A DNA stretch of 64,000 nt, taken from assembly GCF_005116645.1 (NCBI RefSeq), contig NZ_SWCM01000005.1, positions 62,001 to 126,000 of the forward strand. The letters run 5' to 3'. Made by a program: the position numbers and the translations under genes. How positions within the stretch are numbered: position 1 is the stretch's first letter; the number at the start of each line of letters is the position of its first letter. Below the pieces are notes generated by a model. The model ran no database searches. It was not told the DNA's origin and saw only the letters and a program-made list of their open reading frames with translations. Shown here in pieces: positions 26,530-35,338 of the stretch. This stretch comes from Desulfopila sp. IMCC35006 (GTDB lineage Bacteria; Desulfobacterota; Desulfobulbia; Desulfobulbales; Desulfocapsaceae).

Positions 26530-27816
26530 TCAATTTCGTTTTTTGCTCATCAGTATCAAGGCCAGTGTATCCATGGTCGCGCGGATGCTCCATGCAACGG
26601 CACAGCCAATTATGCCAAATTCAGCAATAAGATAGACGAGAAGCACCATATAAAAGGGCAATTCAATGCAGTGTAAAATTGCCGTCTGCTTCACACACCC
26701 CCTGGCGTGTAATAAAGAAAAATACATTGCCCCGATCGTATTAAAAAAAACGCCAACACAAAGGAGCTGCCCTACCCGAACAGACTCTTCTGTTATCCGC
26801 TCGCCGACCCACAAGTGCAATAAGGTTGGCATAGCGTAGGCGAGCAGGGACAATACAACAAACATTACCCCGACGATGCGAGCCAGCCAGAGGTGAAATA
26901 CGGCCATCGCCTGTTCCGGTTCTTTGTTGAGCAGATTTGTCACAACCGGAAAAATGACCGTAGTAAGGGCCCCGGCCAGAATAAGGGTCTGCGTAGTGAC
27001 CTCATATGGAATTACATATAGCGTAACTGCTGTCGCTGATACATAAACGCCGACAAAAAAACGGTCCGCCTTGACCATTATCGGACCGACAATACTGGTG
27101 ATTGAAAACCATCCGCCGAATCGCAGTAAGTTTTGCGCGTGACGCTTGATATATTTCCCGCGCGCAAGAGGACTGTTATTAAAAATGCAACAGTACGCCA
27201 GATGCCTGAAGATGGCTAATGCCAAAAAACGAGAAAGCACCAGTGTCGCAACCAGCCAGTATACTTCTGTTGTGTACATTGCCACCAGGTACGGGGCGCC
27301 AAAATTGGCCACCCCCAACGCCGTCCGCAGGATATTGATACCCCTGAAATTAAGATAGGCTTCGTTGACACCGCGATAGGTCGCGCTGATAGCCTGCATC
27401 GGTAAGGCTAAGGCGAGCAAAATCATTGAAACTTCAATCTCACCGGCCGGTACGGTTTCAACATGGATAAAGCGATATGCACCGCTCAGGGCAGCTAGCA
27501 AAATTATCAGCATCCCAATCATGCCGGTTATTGTCGTTATCCTGATTGCCGTTGCAACCACATCGGGGATCTCGTTTTCCCCTGCATTATTCCGCAATAA
27601 CGAGACACGCTGTGTCGTCGCACGACCGATGCCCAAATCCAACATGCCGGCATAGCCGATTAATCCCCAGGCCAATGCCAGAAGACCAAATCGCTCCGAG
27701 CCAATACGGGTAAGCAGACCGGGTATGGCGATAAGTGCCATGAACAAAGGCAGACCAAGCCCCATCAGGTTCCACAAAATATACCTAATGCGCACTCCAA
27801 ACCTCGCTGGTCTCAT
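26530..27816 (-). CDS. Wzx-type polysaccharide flippase (MOP superfamily)
   Basis: 428 residues with about 12 predicted helices. The N-terminal 'SERFGLLALAWGLIGYAGMLDLGIGRATTQRV' region (partly: 'LLALAWGLIGYAGMLDLG') is characteristic of polysaccharide-transporter family proteins, as is 'TVIFPVVTNLLNKEPEQA' in the second half. It should flip undecaprenyl-diphosphate-linked O-units to the periplasm. It is the first transport gene after the WbpM-like dehydratase (35-bp gap). No Wzy polymerase is recognisable in this - strand cluster. Confidence 0.85.
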   Translation of the reverse strand: MRPARFGVRIRYILWNLMGLGLPLFMALIAIPGLLTRIGSERFGLLALAWGLIGYAGMLDLGIGRATTQRVSLLRNNAGENEIPDVVATAIRITTITGMIGMLIILLAALSGAYRFIHVETVPAGEIEVSMILLALALPMQAISATYRGVNEAYLNFRGINILRTALGVANFGAPYLVAMYTTEVYWLVATLVLSRFLALAIFRHLAYCCIFNNSPLARGKYIKRHAQNLLRFGGWFSITSIVGPIMVKADRFFVGVYVSATAVTLYVIPYEVTTQTLILAGALTTVIFPVVTNLLNKEPEQAMAVFHLWLARIVGVMFVVLSLLAYAMPTLLHLWVGERITEESVRVGQLLCVGVFFNTIGAMYFSLLHARGCVKQTAILHCIELPFYMVLLVYLIAEFGIIGCAVAWSIRATMDTLALILMSKKRN

Positions 27817-27851
27817 CCCCCAGTCCTACCGGACTGGATTGCATTGGAACG

Positions 27852-29822
27852 TTAAGAAGATGCATGAAATGCCTGAACAATCGATACCGCCTGCAGATCA
27901 GGCGTATATTCCGGAAGGATCTCCTGCAAAATTTCTTTTATACCGCGGGCATCATAGAGAGTGGCCTTTTTTGCTAATTGGCGAAGCAGCTCCTCCATTT
28001 CCGGCTCTGACTTTCCATTTCCAAGCAATACCATGATTTTTTCATGTTTTGTCGGCACAATGCCTTCACCTTCCGTAATCAACTCTTCATATAATTTTTC
28101 ACCCGCACGGAGTCCGGTATATTCTATTTTGATATCTTTTTCCGGCTCATACCCCAACAGTTTAATCAGATCACGGGCCAGGTTCACAATCTTCACCCGC
28201 GCTCCCATCTTCAAGATGAAAATCTCACCACCTCCGCCCATGGCTCCAGCCTGAAGGATAAGCTGCGCTGCTTCTTCTATCGACATAAAATAGCGGGTCA
28301 TCTCTGGATCGGTGACGGTAACCGGCCCACCTTTTTCGATCTGTTGTTTAAAAAGAGGGATGACCGAGCCGGAAGATCCGAGAACGTTGCCGAATCGCAC
28401 CGCCATAAAAGCCGTATTATTTTTATTACCTGCAGAGGAATGTGCCGATTGTTCGTGACAATAGGCGAGCATAAGCAGCTCGGTGACCCGTTTGGTCGCA
28501 CCCATGACATTGGTCGGCCGCACCGCCTTGTCGGTTGAAACGAGCACAAACCGTTCGACTTTATGGGCGATGGTTGCTTCAATCAGACCTTTTGTGGCAA
28601 ATACATTGTTGAAGACTGCTTCCCAGGGGTTTGCTTCAACCAGAGGCACATGTTTATACGCTGCGGCGTGAAATACCACAGAAGGTGCATATTCAGTAAA
28701 AATTGCATTGAGCAATGGTTGGTTCTGAATTTTACAGAGAACTGGAACATAGTCATGAAAGTGATGATCATGGTGCAGTTCCATCTGGATTTTATAAAGA
28801 TTCTCTTCGCCTGCATCCAGCAGGATAATCTTTTTAGGCTCAAACCGGATGATCTGCCGGCAGAGCTCAGAGCCGATGGACCCTCCGGCCCCGGTGACGA
28901 GTACCGTTCGACCGGTCAGATAGCGGCCGATTTCCTCTTGATCCAGATGGACGACGGGCCGGCCGAGCAGATCTTTGTAGGCGATTTCCCGACTGGAGGT
29001 GACACTTAATTTCCCCCTGATGATTTCACCCATGCTCGGCAGGACCTTGAATTTCGTCTCTGATTTCTGGCAGAGATCAACGATCCTCTGCATCTGTTCG
29101 GCGGTCGCAGATGCAACGGCGATTAAAAGTTCGGCCGGCCTGGTCCTGGCGATGCACTGCTGAAGATTATCCAGTCCACCGACCACGGGGATGCCGTGAA
29201 TTTTCAACCCCTGCTTGCTTCGATCGTCATCAACGAGGCCAACGACCTCGTACGGTACGTTATTGTTATCTCTGATTTCACGAATAACTTTTTCGGCAGC
29301 AGCACCTGCCCCGATGAGCAGCAGCCTTACCTTATCCTGTCTTGCCACATCATGAACAAGCCAGGGCATCTGTTCTTTATTCTGCAGAAAGAACCGGATC
29401 GTACCGCGATGCAGACAAAGCAGCAGAAAAGTAAACACCCCGTCCATGACGAAAACCGATCTGGAAAATCCGATAAATCGATTAAAATAGAGAACCGACA
29501 TAATAATAAAGCCTGACGAAACCGCGACAGCCTTGGTTATATTGAGCAGATCGGTAGTGCTCGCATAACGCCACATTCCCCGATAAAGGCCGAACATGTA
29601 AAATATGGGGATCTTACAGAGAATCATGAAGGGCAGGACGCTTGCAATCTGCGGAATCCACCAAGATATCTGCGAATCGAACCGGACCAGATAGGCAAGA
29701 AAAAAAGCAGCAACGATAAGAACGATGTCTACCAGGAGAACTATCCAGAAATTTCTCCTCCGGGCAAGAGTCCACAGAAGGCGGGGTTGTTCTTTCAGCC
29801 TTTTGATAAAAGTCATTTCCAT
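27852..29822 (-). CDS. Membrane-bound UDP-GlcNAc 4,6-dehydratase (WbpM/CapD-like)
   Basis: 656 residues, close to the usual 620-665 of the long family. Four N-terminal helices (about residues 25-140) are followed by a CoA-binding-like Rossmann domain ('VRLLLIGAGAAAEKVI') and the catalytic SDR domain ('TVLVTGAGGSIGSELCRQI'). The catalytic serine region and Met-x3-Lys variant appear as 'VSTDKAVRPTNVMGATKR', as in WbpM, where Met replaces the SDR tyrosine. It converts UDP-GlcNAc to UDP-2-acetamido-2,6-dideoxy-4-hexulose, the precursor of UDP-QuiNAc/FucNAc. It heads the - strand glycan cluster, 7 bp after the U32 gene; ATG 29816 is an alternative start. Confidence 0.92.
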   Translation of the reverse strand: MEMTFIKRLKEQPRLLWTLARRRNFWIVLLVDIVLIVAAFFLAYLVRFDSQISWWIPQIASVLPFMILCKIPIFYMFGLYRGMWRYASTTDLLNITKAVAVSSGFIIMSVLYFNRFIGFSRSVFVMDGVFTFLLLCLHRGTIRFFLQNKEQMPWLVHDVARQDKVRLLLIGAGAAAEKVIREIRDNNNVPYEVVGLVDDDRSKQGLKIHGIPVVGGLDNLQQCIARTRPAELLIAVASATAEQMQRIVDLCQKSETKFKVLPSMGEIIRGKLSVTSSREIAYKDLLGRPVVHLDQEEIGRYLTGRTVLVTGAGGSIGSELCRQIIRFEPKKIILLDAGEENLYKIQMELHHDHHFHDYVPVLCKIQNQPLLNAIFTEYAPSVVFHAAAYKHVPLVEANPWEAVFNNVFATKGLIEATIAHKVERFVLVSTDKAVRPTNVMGATKRVTELLMLAYCHEQSAHSSAGNKNNTAFMAVRFGNVLGSSGSVIPLFKQQIEKGGPVTVTDPEMTRYFMSIEEAAQLILQAGAMGGGGEIFILKMGARVKIVNLARDLIKLLGYEPEKDIKIEYTGLRAGEKLYEELITEGEGIVPTKHEKIMVLLGNGKSEPEMEELLRQLAKKATLYDARGIKEILQEILPEYTPDLQAVSIVQAFHASS

Positions 29823-29829
29823 GGACCAG

Positions 29830-31674
29830 TTATTTCCCCTCTCGCGAGGGGTGTTTTCGTACAGTCATTTCGCATTTTGCACAGTCAAATTCAAGTAGAT
29901 AGGCACCGGTATTATCCATAATGGTTAACGGCCCAGCCGACTCGTCGCGATGGCTGGTCATTTTGGGACATGTTTTCAACTGGGCCCTGACACAATACCT
30001 GGTGGTCATCAGGGCGCAGTTTTCAATGTCCGCTGCCCGGAGCGTTGTGCTGTCAATTTTATGCACGCCATGCCGCCGGTAAAATGCCGCAGCTCTTTTA
30101 TTAGCTATATTATCGAAATAACTGACCTCTTTTGCCGGCCAGGGGAAATCATTGGCGATGATTTCAATACGTTCAACCACGTATTGCCGGATCCTTGTCG
30201 CCAGATGATGGTCCAACCCTTTACGCCGTAGATCATTAAAAACCGCGGCGGGAAAGAAAAGTTCTGGATCAAGATCCACGGAGACCTGTTCAATTGAGAA
30301 AACGGAACCACCACTTTTTCTCAGTTGCTTTTCCGCCACAGCTGCTATCATTCCAGCTTGTTTGGCCACCGCTTTTTCTGCCTTGACATCGGTTGTCGAT
30401 TCTATGCCGTCTTCATCTCTTATCAGCAGCTGCAACCCATCGTCAGTCTCTTTTAGCTTCAGCTGTGCTGCAATTGTTCGGCACTGCCCGCTGTTGGTCA
30501 GCAGTTTATTGAAGACCGTATCGGAGTTGCGGTATACCATAGTTCCAACGGGAAAGCCCACTGGATCTTTGGCATATATTTTACCATTTTCAACCCGGTT
30601 CACTCTTATCCCGACCAGACCTCGTGCACCATCAAAATAACAGAGCCCGTCGCCGTTGCTGATGAGCTGCTCCGTTGCCACACTAAAATACTGTTTTTCG
30701 GCGTGCACAACCTGCCCCAGCATCTGTCCTGTTGATTTCGGGCTGTCAATTGCGCCCGGCGTATTGCGCCGTTTATTCAGAAAATATTCCGTCGATCCCC
30801 GATTGAATGATTTTTGCGGATCCGGGGTAAAACCAAAACTGCACCTGCCGGACGAAGCACGTTGCAGGTCGGTATTTGCATCAATTATTGTATCGAGCGC
30901 CTGACGGTAGTAGGCGGTCACATTTTTCACATAATTCTCATCTTTAAGGCGGCCTTCTATTTTAAAGGAGCTGATCCCGGCATCGATGAGCGCGCCCAGA
31001 TGGGCCGAAAGATTTAAATCCTTGAGGCTCAGCAGGTAACGATCTCTCTCCAAAATTTTTCCCTGTCCGTCTTTCAGGGTGAATTTATGGCGGCAAAACT
31101 GGGCACATTCTCCTCTGTTGGCACTGCGCCCGGCCATGACCTCGCTTATATAACATTGGCCACTGTAAGAAACACAGAGCGCGCCATGCACGAAAAACTC
31201 CAGCGGGACACTCGTGGCCTCGCGAATCTCTTTGATCTGGGTAAGGCTCAACTCCCGGGCCAATACCACCTGGGCAAAGCCAACCTTTTCCAGAAATCGG
31301 ACTTTCTCCACCGTCCGGTTATTCATCTGGGTGGAACTGTGCAGAGGGATTGGCGGCAGCTCCGTCTCCAGTAATCCGACATCCTGGATGATGAGTCCAT
31401 CGACGCCGATTGCGTAGAGCTGATGACAGAGCTTGACGGCAAGATCGATTTCGTGATCGGTTAAGATGGTATTGAGGGCAACATATACTTTTGCCCAAAA
31501 CTGATGCGCATGAGCCACCAGTTTTTCAATATCGGCCAGGCTGTTGCCGGCAGCGGCCCTGGCGCTAAACTGTGGGCCTCCGATATAGACCGCATCGGCG
31601 CCATGGTTTATCGCGCTGATGCCGCAGGCAATATTTTTGGCCGGGGCCAGCAATTCAATTTGTTGAAACAGCAT
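29830..31674 (-). CDS. Peptidase U32-family protein (YhbU/RlhA-like)
   Basis: 614 residues. N-terminal 'IELLAPAKNIACGISAINHGADAVYIGG' (seen in part as 'INHGADAVYIGG') is the U32 start. The family signature is 'EFFVHGALCVSYSGQCYIS', and 'FKIEGRLKDENYVKNV' follows. Cysteines in the signature and in 'RGECAQFCRHKF' are the likely ligands of a [4Fe-4S] cluster, as in TrhP/RlhA, which hydroxylate tRNA or 23S rRNA. The extra C-terminal about 200 residues include further cysteines (around 'CVRAQLKTCPKM', 'FDCAKCEM'). An RNA-hydroxylation role is known for relatives and inferred here. It precedes the WbpM-like gene by only 7 bp but is probably functionally unrelated. Confidence 0.88.
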   Translation of the reverse strand: MLFQQIELLAPAKNIACGISAINHGADAVYIGGPQFSARAAAGNSLADIEKLVAHAHQFWAKVYVALNTILTDHEIDLAVKLCHQLYAIGVDGLIIQDVGLLETELPPIPLHSSTQMNNRTVEKVRFLEKVGFAQVVLARELSLTQIKEIREATSVPLEFFVHGALCVSYSGQCYISEVMAGRSANRGECAQFCRHKFTLKDGQGKILERDRYLLSLKDLNLSAHLGALIDAGISSFKIEGRLKDENYVKNVTAYYRQALDTIIDANTDLQRASSGRCSFGFTPDPQKSFNRGSTEYFLNKRRNTPGAIDSPKSTGQMLGQVVHAEKQYFSVATEQLISNGDGLCYFDGARGLVGIRVNRVENGKIYAKDPVGFPVGTMVYRNSDTVFNKLLTNSGQCRTIAAQLKLKETDDGLQLLIRDEDGIESTTDVKAEKAVAKQAGMIAAVAEKQLRKSGGSVFSIEQVSVDLDPELFFPAAVFNDLRRKGLDHHLATRIRQYVVERIEIIANDFPWPAKEVSYFDNIANKRAAAFYRRHGVHKIDSTTLRAADIENCALMTTRYCVRAQLKTCPKMTSHRDESAGPLTIMDNTGAYLLEFDCAKCEMTVRKHPSREGK

Positions 31675-31696
31675 GGTGGGATACGTTTAGAGCCGT

Positions 31697-32044
31697 TCAG
31701 AACGAGATTACTTGATACCCGTCGCGGACAAAGCCCTCAATGGATGGATGTCCCTGCATATCGCCGACAATTGCCAGGCCCTGCTTTTCCGCCTCAGCCA
31801 GAGTCCCCATTTTCTGGGAACACGCCTTGCATATACAGGTAAGCAGGTTTTTGTCACGAAGTTGACTGTAGAGGTTGGCAAAAGGGGCACCGGTTTTGGC
31901 CAGCTCGGTAATAAGGCTGGTGGCAGCGCCTTCAATCACCACCTTCACCTCATAGCCTTTTTTTTCAAAATCAAGGGCATAGAGCATAACATGGGCAAAA
32001 CAGGTGAGTTCCCCATTATAGGCAAGCAGGGCGATTTTTTTCAT
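31697..32044 (-). CDS. DsrE-family protein
   Basis: 115 residues from ATG 32044 (GGAG six bases upstream; ATG 32047 directly before it is possible). It starts 'MKKIALLAYNGELTCFAHV', with 'VKVVIEGAATSLITELAK' and 'CICKACSQKMGTLAEAE', the layout of small DsrE/DrsF-like cytosolic proteins. A cysteine pair C-x-C-x2-C lies where sulfur-carrier cysteines occur in this superfamily. It may handle protein-bound sulfane sulfur, which would suit a sulfur-metabolising host, but no dsr genes adjoin it. It lies 22 bp upstream of the U32 gene. Confidence 0.75.
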   Translation of the reverse strand: MKKIALLAYNGELTCFAHVMLYALDFEKKGYEVKVVIEGAATSLITELAKTGAPFANLYSQLRDKNLLTCICKACSQKMGTLAEAEKQGLAIVGDMQGHPSIEGFVRDGYQVISF

Positions 32045-32069
32045 CATTGACTCCGTTCAGGGTTCTGTT

Positions 32070-32098
32070 CTCGTTCCCATGCAGCGCATGGGAGCGAG
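32070..32098. repeat. Intergenic palindrome, REP-like
   Basis: CTCGTTCCCATGC (32070-32082) and GCATGGGAGCGAG (32086-32098) form a 13-bp stem with one G-U-type mismatch and a 3-nt loop, in the 60-bp gap between the DOMON-like and DsrE-like genes. The sequence resembles the widely dispersed 'cgttccca..gc..tgggaacg' palindromes of many proteobacterial genomes. There is no U-tract, so it is more likely a REP-type element than a terminator. Confidence 0.6.
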
Positions 32099-32107
32099 CC
32101 TACTGTA

Positions 32108-32689
32108 TCATTTATGTACTCCGGATAACACCATACTAAAACTTGCCCGATTATGAAAGTCCGGTTCCGGTCCAAGGTGATCAATGGCCCAATAGCTGAT
32201 GCTTCCCCGGGTATCCTGTATGACACTGCTGACCGCCAGCTCAAGGTCGGCCGAATCGTCGACGAGAGCCTGGCAGTCAATGGCGCAGCCAAGCGAGAAA
32301 AGAGCACCATCGGCGGCAACATGACAAACAGGTGGATCGACCTCTGCTTCCTCCCGCATGCCGGTACGGTAACCCGTAAAGCGATAGATATTCCAGCAGC
32401 CATTTGGACTCAGATTCACTTCCCAGTAGGCGGGGTCACCCGGAATTGCAAAAAATAATTCAAAACAGGTGTGCCGCCACAGTTCCTGACAACGCCCGGT
32501 ACTCCGGGATGTTCCAAGCCAGTTCACCCATTCCAGACCACCTTGCACCTCGAATGCTGCATGAAGTGCCCCGGATTGCCTGGCTATTGATCCGGAAATG
32601 GATATGGTTTCGGTCACCGATCCGGCCGCAAACGGATAAAGCTTGAATTCTTGCAACGAAGACATACCCTTAAGAGCTGCAACTGGCAT
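32108..32689 (-). CDS. DOMON-like domain protein
   Basis: 193 residues; 'MSSLQEFKLYPF' at residue 9 is an alternative start. The pattern 'LWRHTCFELFFAIPGDPAYWE', 'WNIYRFTGYRTGMR' and 'SYWAIDHLGPEPDFHNRASF' (each a short stretch) matches the cytosolic DOMON-like type-9 group, a beta-sandwich related to heme/sugar-binding DOMON domains. There is no signal peptide, unlike exported DOMON proteins. The ligand is unknown. Its start is 2 bp from the end of the beta-CASP gene, so they are co-transcribed. Confidence 0.75.
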   Translation of the reverse strand: MPVAALKGMSSLQEFKLYPFAAGSVTETISISGSIARQSGALHAAFEVQGGLEWVNWLGTSRSTGRCQELWRHTCFELFFAIPGDPAYWEVNLSPNGCWNIYRFTGYRTGMREEAEVDPPVCHVAADGALFSLGCAIDCQALVDDSADLELAVSSVIQDTRGSISYWAIDHLGPEPDFHNRASFSMVLSGVHK

Positions 32690-32691
32690 CG

Positions 32692-34269
32692 CTATACCGT
32701 CAGGCTCTGCCCATGCAGCGGGACTTCAACGGTAAATCCCTCGCTGCGGAGATATTCCGCAAACGCAAAAGACTGCTCTTCTTCACCATGGACCAGTGCA
32801 ATTTTTTTGATTGACAGGTTCGACTCTTTCAGCACCCTGGTCATTTCCTTCCGGTCCCCGTGGGCACTGAAACCACCCAGAGTCACCACTCTTGCCCGCA
32901 GCGGGTAATCCTTGTTATAAAACCGGACGACCGGAGGGTCCCCCTTCCGCCCATTGGCGGCATATTCTTCGCCTTTTTCCTGCAAATTTCTGCCGAAGGT
33001 GTTTTGTCCCATATAGCCAACGATCAGCACGGTATTTCGTTCGTCATGGATCTTATGCCGGAGATGGTGCAGTACCCGCCCGCCCTCACACATACCCGAT
33101 CCTGCGAGGACAATGTGCGATCTGGTATCGCGGTTCAGCGCCATCGACTCCTCAACCGTCTGGACAAACTGCAGCTGTTCAAAATCAAAAGGGTTGATGC
33201 CGTTTCTCAGGAAAGTCTCATGGGTCTCCTCGTCGTAGGTCTCCGGGTGTTCACCAAAAACGTTGGTGATATTTGTTGCCAGCGGGCTGTCTACCCAGAC
33301 CGGCATCGGCGGAATTTCTTTGGCCAGGAAAAGTTCATGAATAAAATAGAGCAATTCCTGGGTACGGCCGTAGGCAAAGGCCGGAATAATCACCGAACCA
33401 CCCCGGTCGAAGGTTTCGATTAAAACTTTTTTCAGCAGCGGCTTCATGTCGACTACCGGCTCGTGAAACCTGTTTCCGTAGGTGCTCTCCATGATCATAA
33501 GATCAATATTTCGGTGTTCTTCAGCAAAATCAAGGGTCGGATCATTGATGATCGGCTTATCAAAGCGCCCCAGATCACCGGAATAGAGCACCGTTTTCGT
33601 CTGACCACCTGCCTTATACTGGATGACGGACATCGCCGAGCCGAGGATATGACCGGCATCATACAATGTACAGGTGAGATCCTGACCGATGGTAACAGTT
33701 TCGCCTAACGAGATGCCTTGGAAATATTCTAAAGACTCTTCTGCCTCCGCTAAGGTATACAAAGGTACAATAACCTCCAGATGATGGTCGCGCAGCAGTT
33801 GTTCGGCGACTTCCGTGCGCAGATCATGGTCTCCCGATTTCAAGAGAGCCTTAATCTCCTGCTGGTCGGCCTGGGAGATCTCTGTTTTTCCTCCGCCGGT
33901 TTTTATCTGGGCCAAAAAAACTTTGGCTGTTTTATAATTGAGATACGCAGCGTCACCTTCCTGAATCTTCGCCGAATCCCTCAGCAGATAGGCACTGGCA
34001 TCCGCTGTTGCCCGGGTGCAGAATATTCGTCCGCTGAATCCATCTTTGACCAGCATGGGTATGCGGCCGGAATGATCGATATGGGCATGGGACAGCACCA
34101 TGTTGGTCAAAATTTTCGGATCAATAGGGAAAACGCGGTTCTTGGCCTCGGTTTCCTTTCTCCTGCCCTGAAAGAGGCCGCAGTCGAGTAAAATATTATC
34201 CTGGTCGGTTACCAGGGTGTGAAAAGAACCGGTAACCTCTCGAGTAGCCCCATAGAATGTGACGTGCAT
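32692..34269 (-). CDS. Beta-CASP metallo-beta-lactamase-fold RNA hydrolase
   Basis: 525 residues. The metallo-beta-lactamase metal motif is 'LSHAHIDHSGRIP', with later ligands in 'TLYDAGHILGSAM' and 'VLYSGDLGRF'. The beta-CASP region includes 'PAFAYGRTQELLYFIHEL' and 'HIVLAGSGMCEGGRVLHHL', and the C-terminal part has 'LGGFSAHGDRKEM' and 'ALVHGEEEQSFAFAEYL' (motifs B/C, RMMBL). This is the CPSF73-like bacterial group acting as Zn-dependent ribonucleases. It is longer than the common 450-470 residues owing to an insertion near residues 100-150. Probably cytoplasmic RNA processing or decay; the RNA target is unknown. Confidence 0.9.
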   Translation of the reverse strand: MHVTFYGATREVTGSFHTLVTDQDNILLDCGLFQGRRKETEAKNRVFPIDPKILTNMVLSHAHIDHSGRIPMLVKDGFSGRIFCTRATADASAYLLRDSAKIQEGDAAYLNYKTAKVFLAQIKTGGGKTEISQADQQEIKALLKSGDHDLRTEVAEQLLRDHHLEVIVPLYTLAEAEESLEYFQGISLGETVTIGQDLTCTLYDAGHILGSAMSVIQYKAGGQTKTVLYSGDLGRFDKPIINDPTLDFAEEHRNIDLMIMESTYGNRFHEPVVDMKPLLKKVLIETFDRGGSVIIPAFAYGRTQELLYFIHELFLAKEIPPMPVWVDSPLATNITNVFGEHPETYDEETHETFLRNGINPFDFEQLQFVQTVEESMALNRDTRSHIVLAGSGMCEGGRVLHHLRHKIHDERNTVLIVGYMGQNTFGRNLQEKGEEYAANGRKGDPPVVRFYNKDYPLRARVVTLGGFSAHGDRKEMTRVLKESNLSIKKIALVHGEEEQSFAFAEYLRSEGFTVEVPLHGQSLTV

Positions 34270-34301
34270 AGATTCTCCTTAAGGGATAAATAATACAACT
34301 A

Positions 34302-34315
34302 TTTCTAAGTCACTA
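34302..34315 (+). repeat. Copy of 14-bp intergenic repeat TTTCTAAGTCACTA
   Basis: The 14-mer at 34302-34315 occurs exactly twice more, at 52605-52618 and 52691-52704, all intergenic. Here it lies in the 128-bp gap between the beta-CASP gene and the Trm5-like gene, i.e. in the leader of the beta-CASP gene in inverse orientation. Three exact copies of a 14-mer in 64 kb are far beyond chance. Identity unknown. Confidence 0.85.
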
Positions 34316-34397
34316 AAGACCCTGACATCGCATTATTTCTTAACAATTCGTTCGACAAAACTCAACAGCCATCCATTGAAGCAATGTAATCATTATT

Positions 34398-35243
34398 TCA
34401 CGAAATTCGGCTATCTATACAGATCCGGTAGATATTTGGCGCACAATGCCCGCAGCGGGTGATGGTTGACGAGAGGACCGTCCGACCGCAGGCGGCGGAT
34501 GCATCGCTGATTTTCGCAAGCGACTGGTCATACAATGCGGTTCGCTGCATATCATAGAAATGCAAAACACCGTTTGCCTTCAATGCCTGCAATGCGCATG
34601 ATAAAAATTCTGCACCCCTGGTGGGCAGGGGCATGATCACCCGGTCAAACATTGCCGGCAGAGTCGGCACCACATCCCGCACATCGCCGAGATAAAGCTC
34701 TATGTTCTTGTGGTATTTGTTGCGGCTCAGGTTTGTGACCGCATAGGCGTGGGCCTGAGGATTTTTTTCTATGCCGATGATGGTTCCGGCTTGACTGTGC
34801 CTGGCAATGACCAATGGAAAAGGGGCAATTCCGGAAAAAAGGACCAGAACCGACTCCCCTGGCGCGACCAGAGAGGCAATTCTCCTTCTTTCATTGCCGC
34901 TTCTGACCGAATAATAGACGGTCTCCGGATTGACCACCAGCCGGACGCCGAATTCTTTCACCTCGGTCTCTTTTCGTTTTTCGCCGGCAAGAATCTGCAG
35001 CGGCAGAGTTCTGAATTCGCCGCCGTAATAACCGGCTCTTTTGGCGACAACTTTGATCTTGCGGTTACTGGCCAGGATCGCTGTGGCAATAGTCTGTTCT
35101 TTGGCGGTCAGCGCCTCCGGAATGATGACAATGGCAATATCGCCCACCACATCATAGGCGCCTACCAGGGCTTTTAACTCTCTTGCCGAAAGACTCTCCG
35201 CCAACCGTTTCTTCAGTTGCATCTGCAAAAATCGGCCACCCAT
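34398..35243 (-). CDS. Trm5/Met10-like class I methyltransferase
   Basis: 281 residues from ATG 35243; ATG 35222 is an alternative and neither has a clear ribosome-binding site. The order of blocks follows archaeal/eukaryal Trm5 (tRNA m1G37 methyltransferase): 'VYYSVRSGNERRRIASLV' before 'GESVLVLFSGIAPFPLVIA' (SAM motif I), 'IGIEKNPQAHAYAVTNLS', 'YLGDVRDVVPTLPAMFDRV', then 'IMPLPTRGAEFL' at the position of the NPPY/NLP motif, and 'CAPNIYRICIDSRI' at the end. The asparagine of NLP is replaced by proline, so specificity or activity may differ. Bacteria normally use TrmD for m1G37. The first ATG abuts the U-tract of the cold shock gene terminator. Confidence 0.78.
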   Translation of the reverse strand: MGGRFLQMQLKKRLAESLSARELKALVGAYDVVGDIAIVIIPEALTAKEQTIATAILASNRKIKVVAKRAGYYGGEFRTLPLQILAGEKRKETEVKEFGVRLVVNPETVYYSVRSGNERRRIASLVAPGESVLVLFSGIAPFPLVIARHSQAGTIIGIEKNPQAHAYAVTNLSRNKYHKNIELYLGDVRDVVPTLPAMFDRVIMPLPTRGAEFLSCALQALKANGVLHFYDMQRTALYDQSLAKISDASAACGRTVLSSTITRCGHCAPNIYRICIDSRIS

Positions 35244-35288
35244 AAAAAAAACAGCGCCAGAGAACCTTGGAAAGTTCCCATGACGCTG
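35244..35288 (-). terminator. Rho-independent terminator after cold shock gene
   Basis: On the - strand, CAGCG...GGGAAC (from 35288) pairs with GTTC...CGCTG, forming a long interrupted stem with an 8-nt loop, followed directly by eight U residues (35251-35244). It lies 50 bp after the cold shock stop. The U-tract ends one base before the ATG (35243) of the Trm5-like gene. Confidence 0.85.
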
Positions 35289-35338
35289 TAGCAATCAAAG
35301 TCCAATCCCAATGAGGCTTGGACTATGGGAAGAACGTG

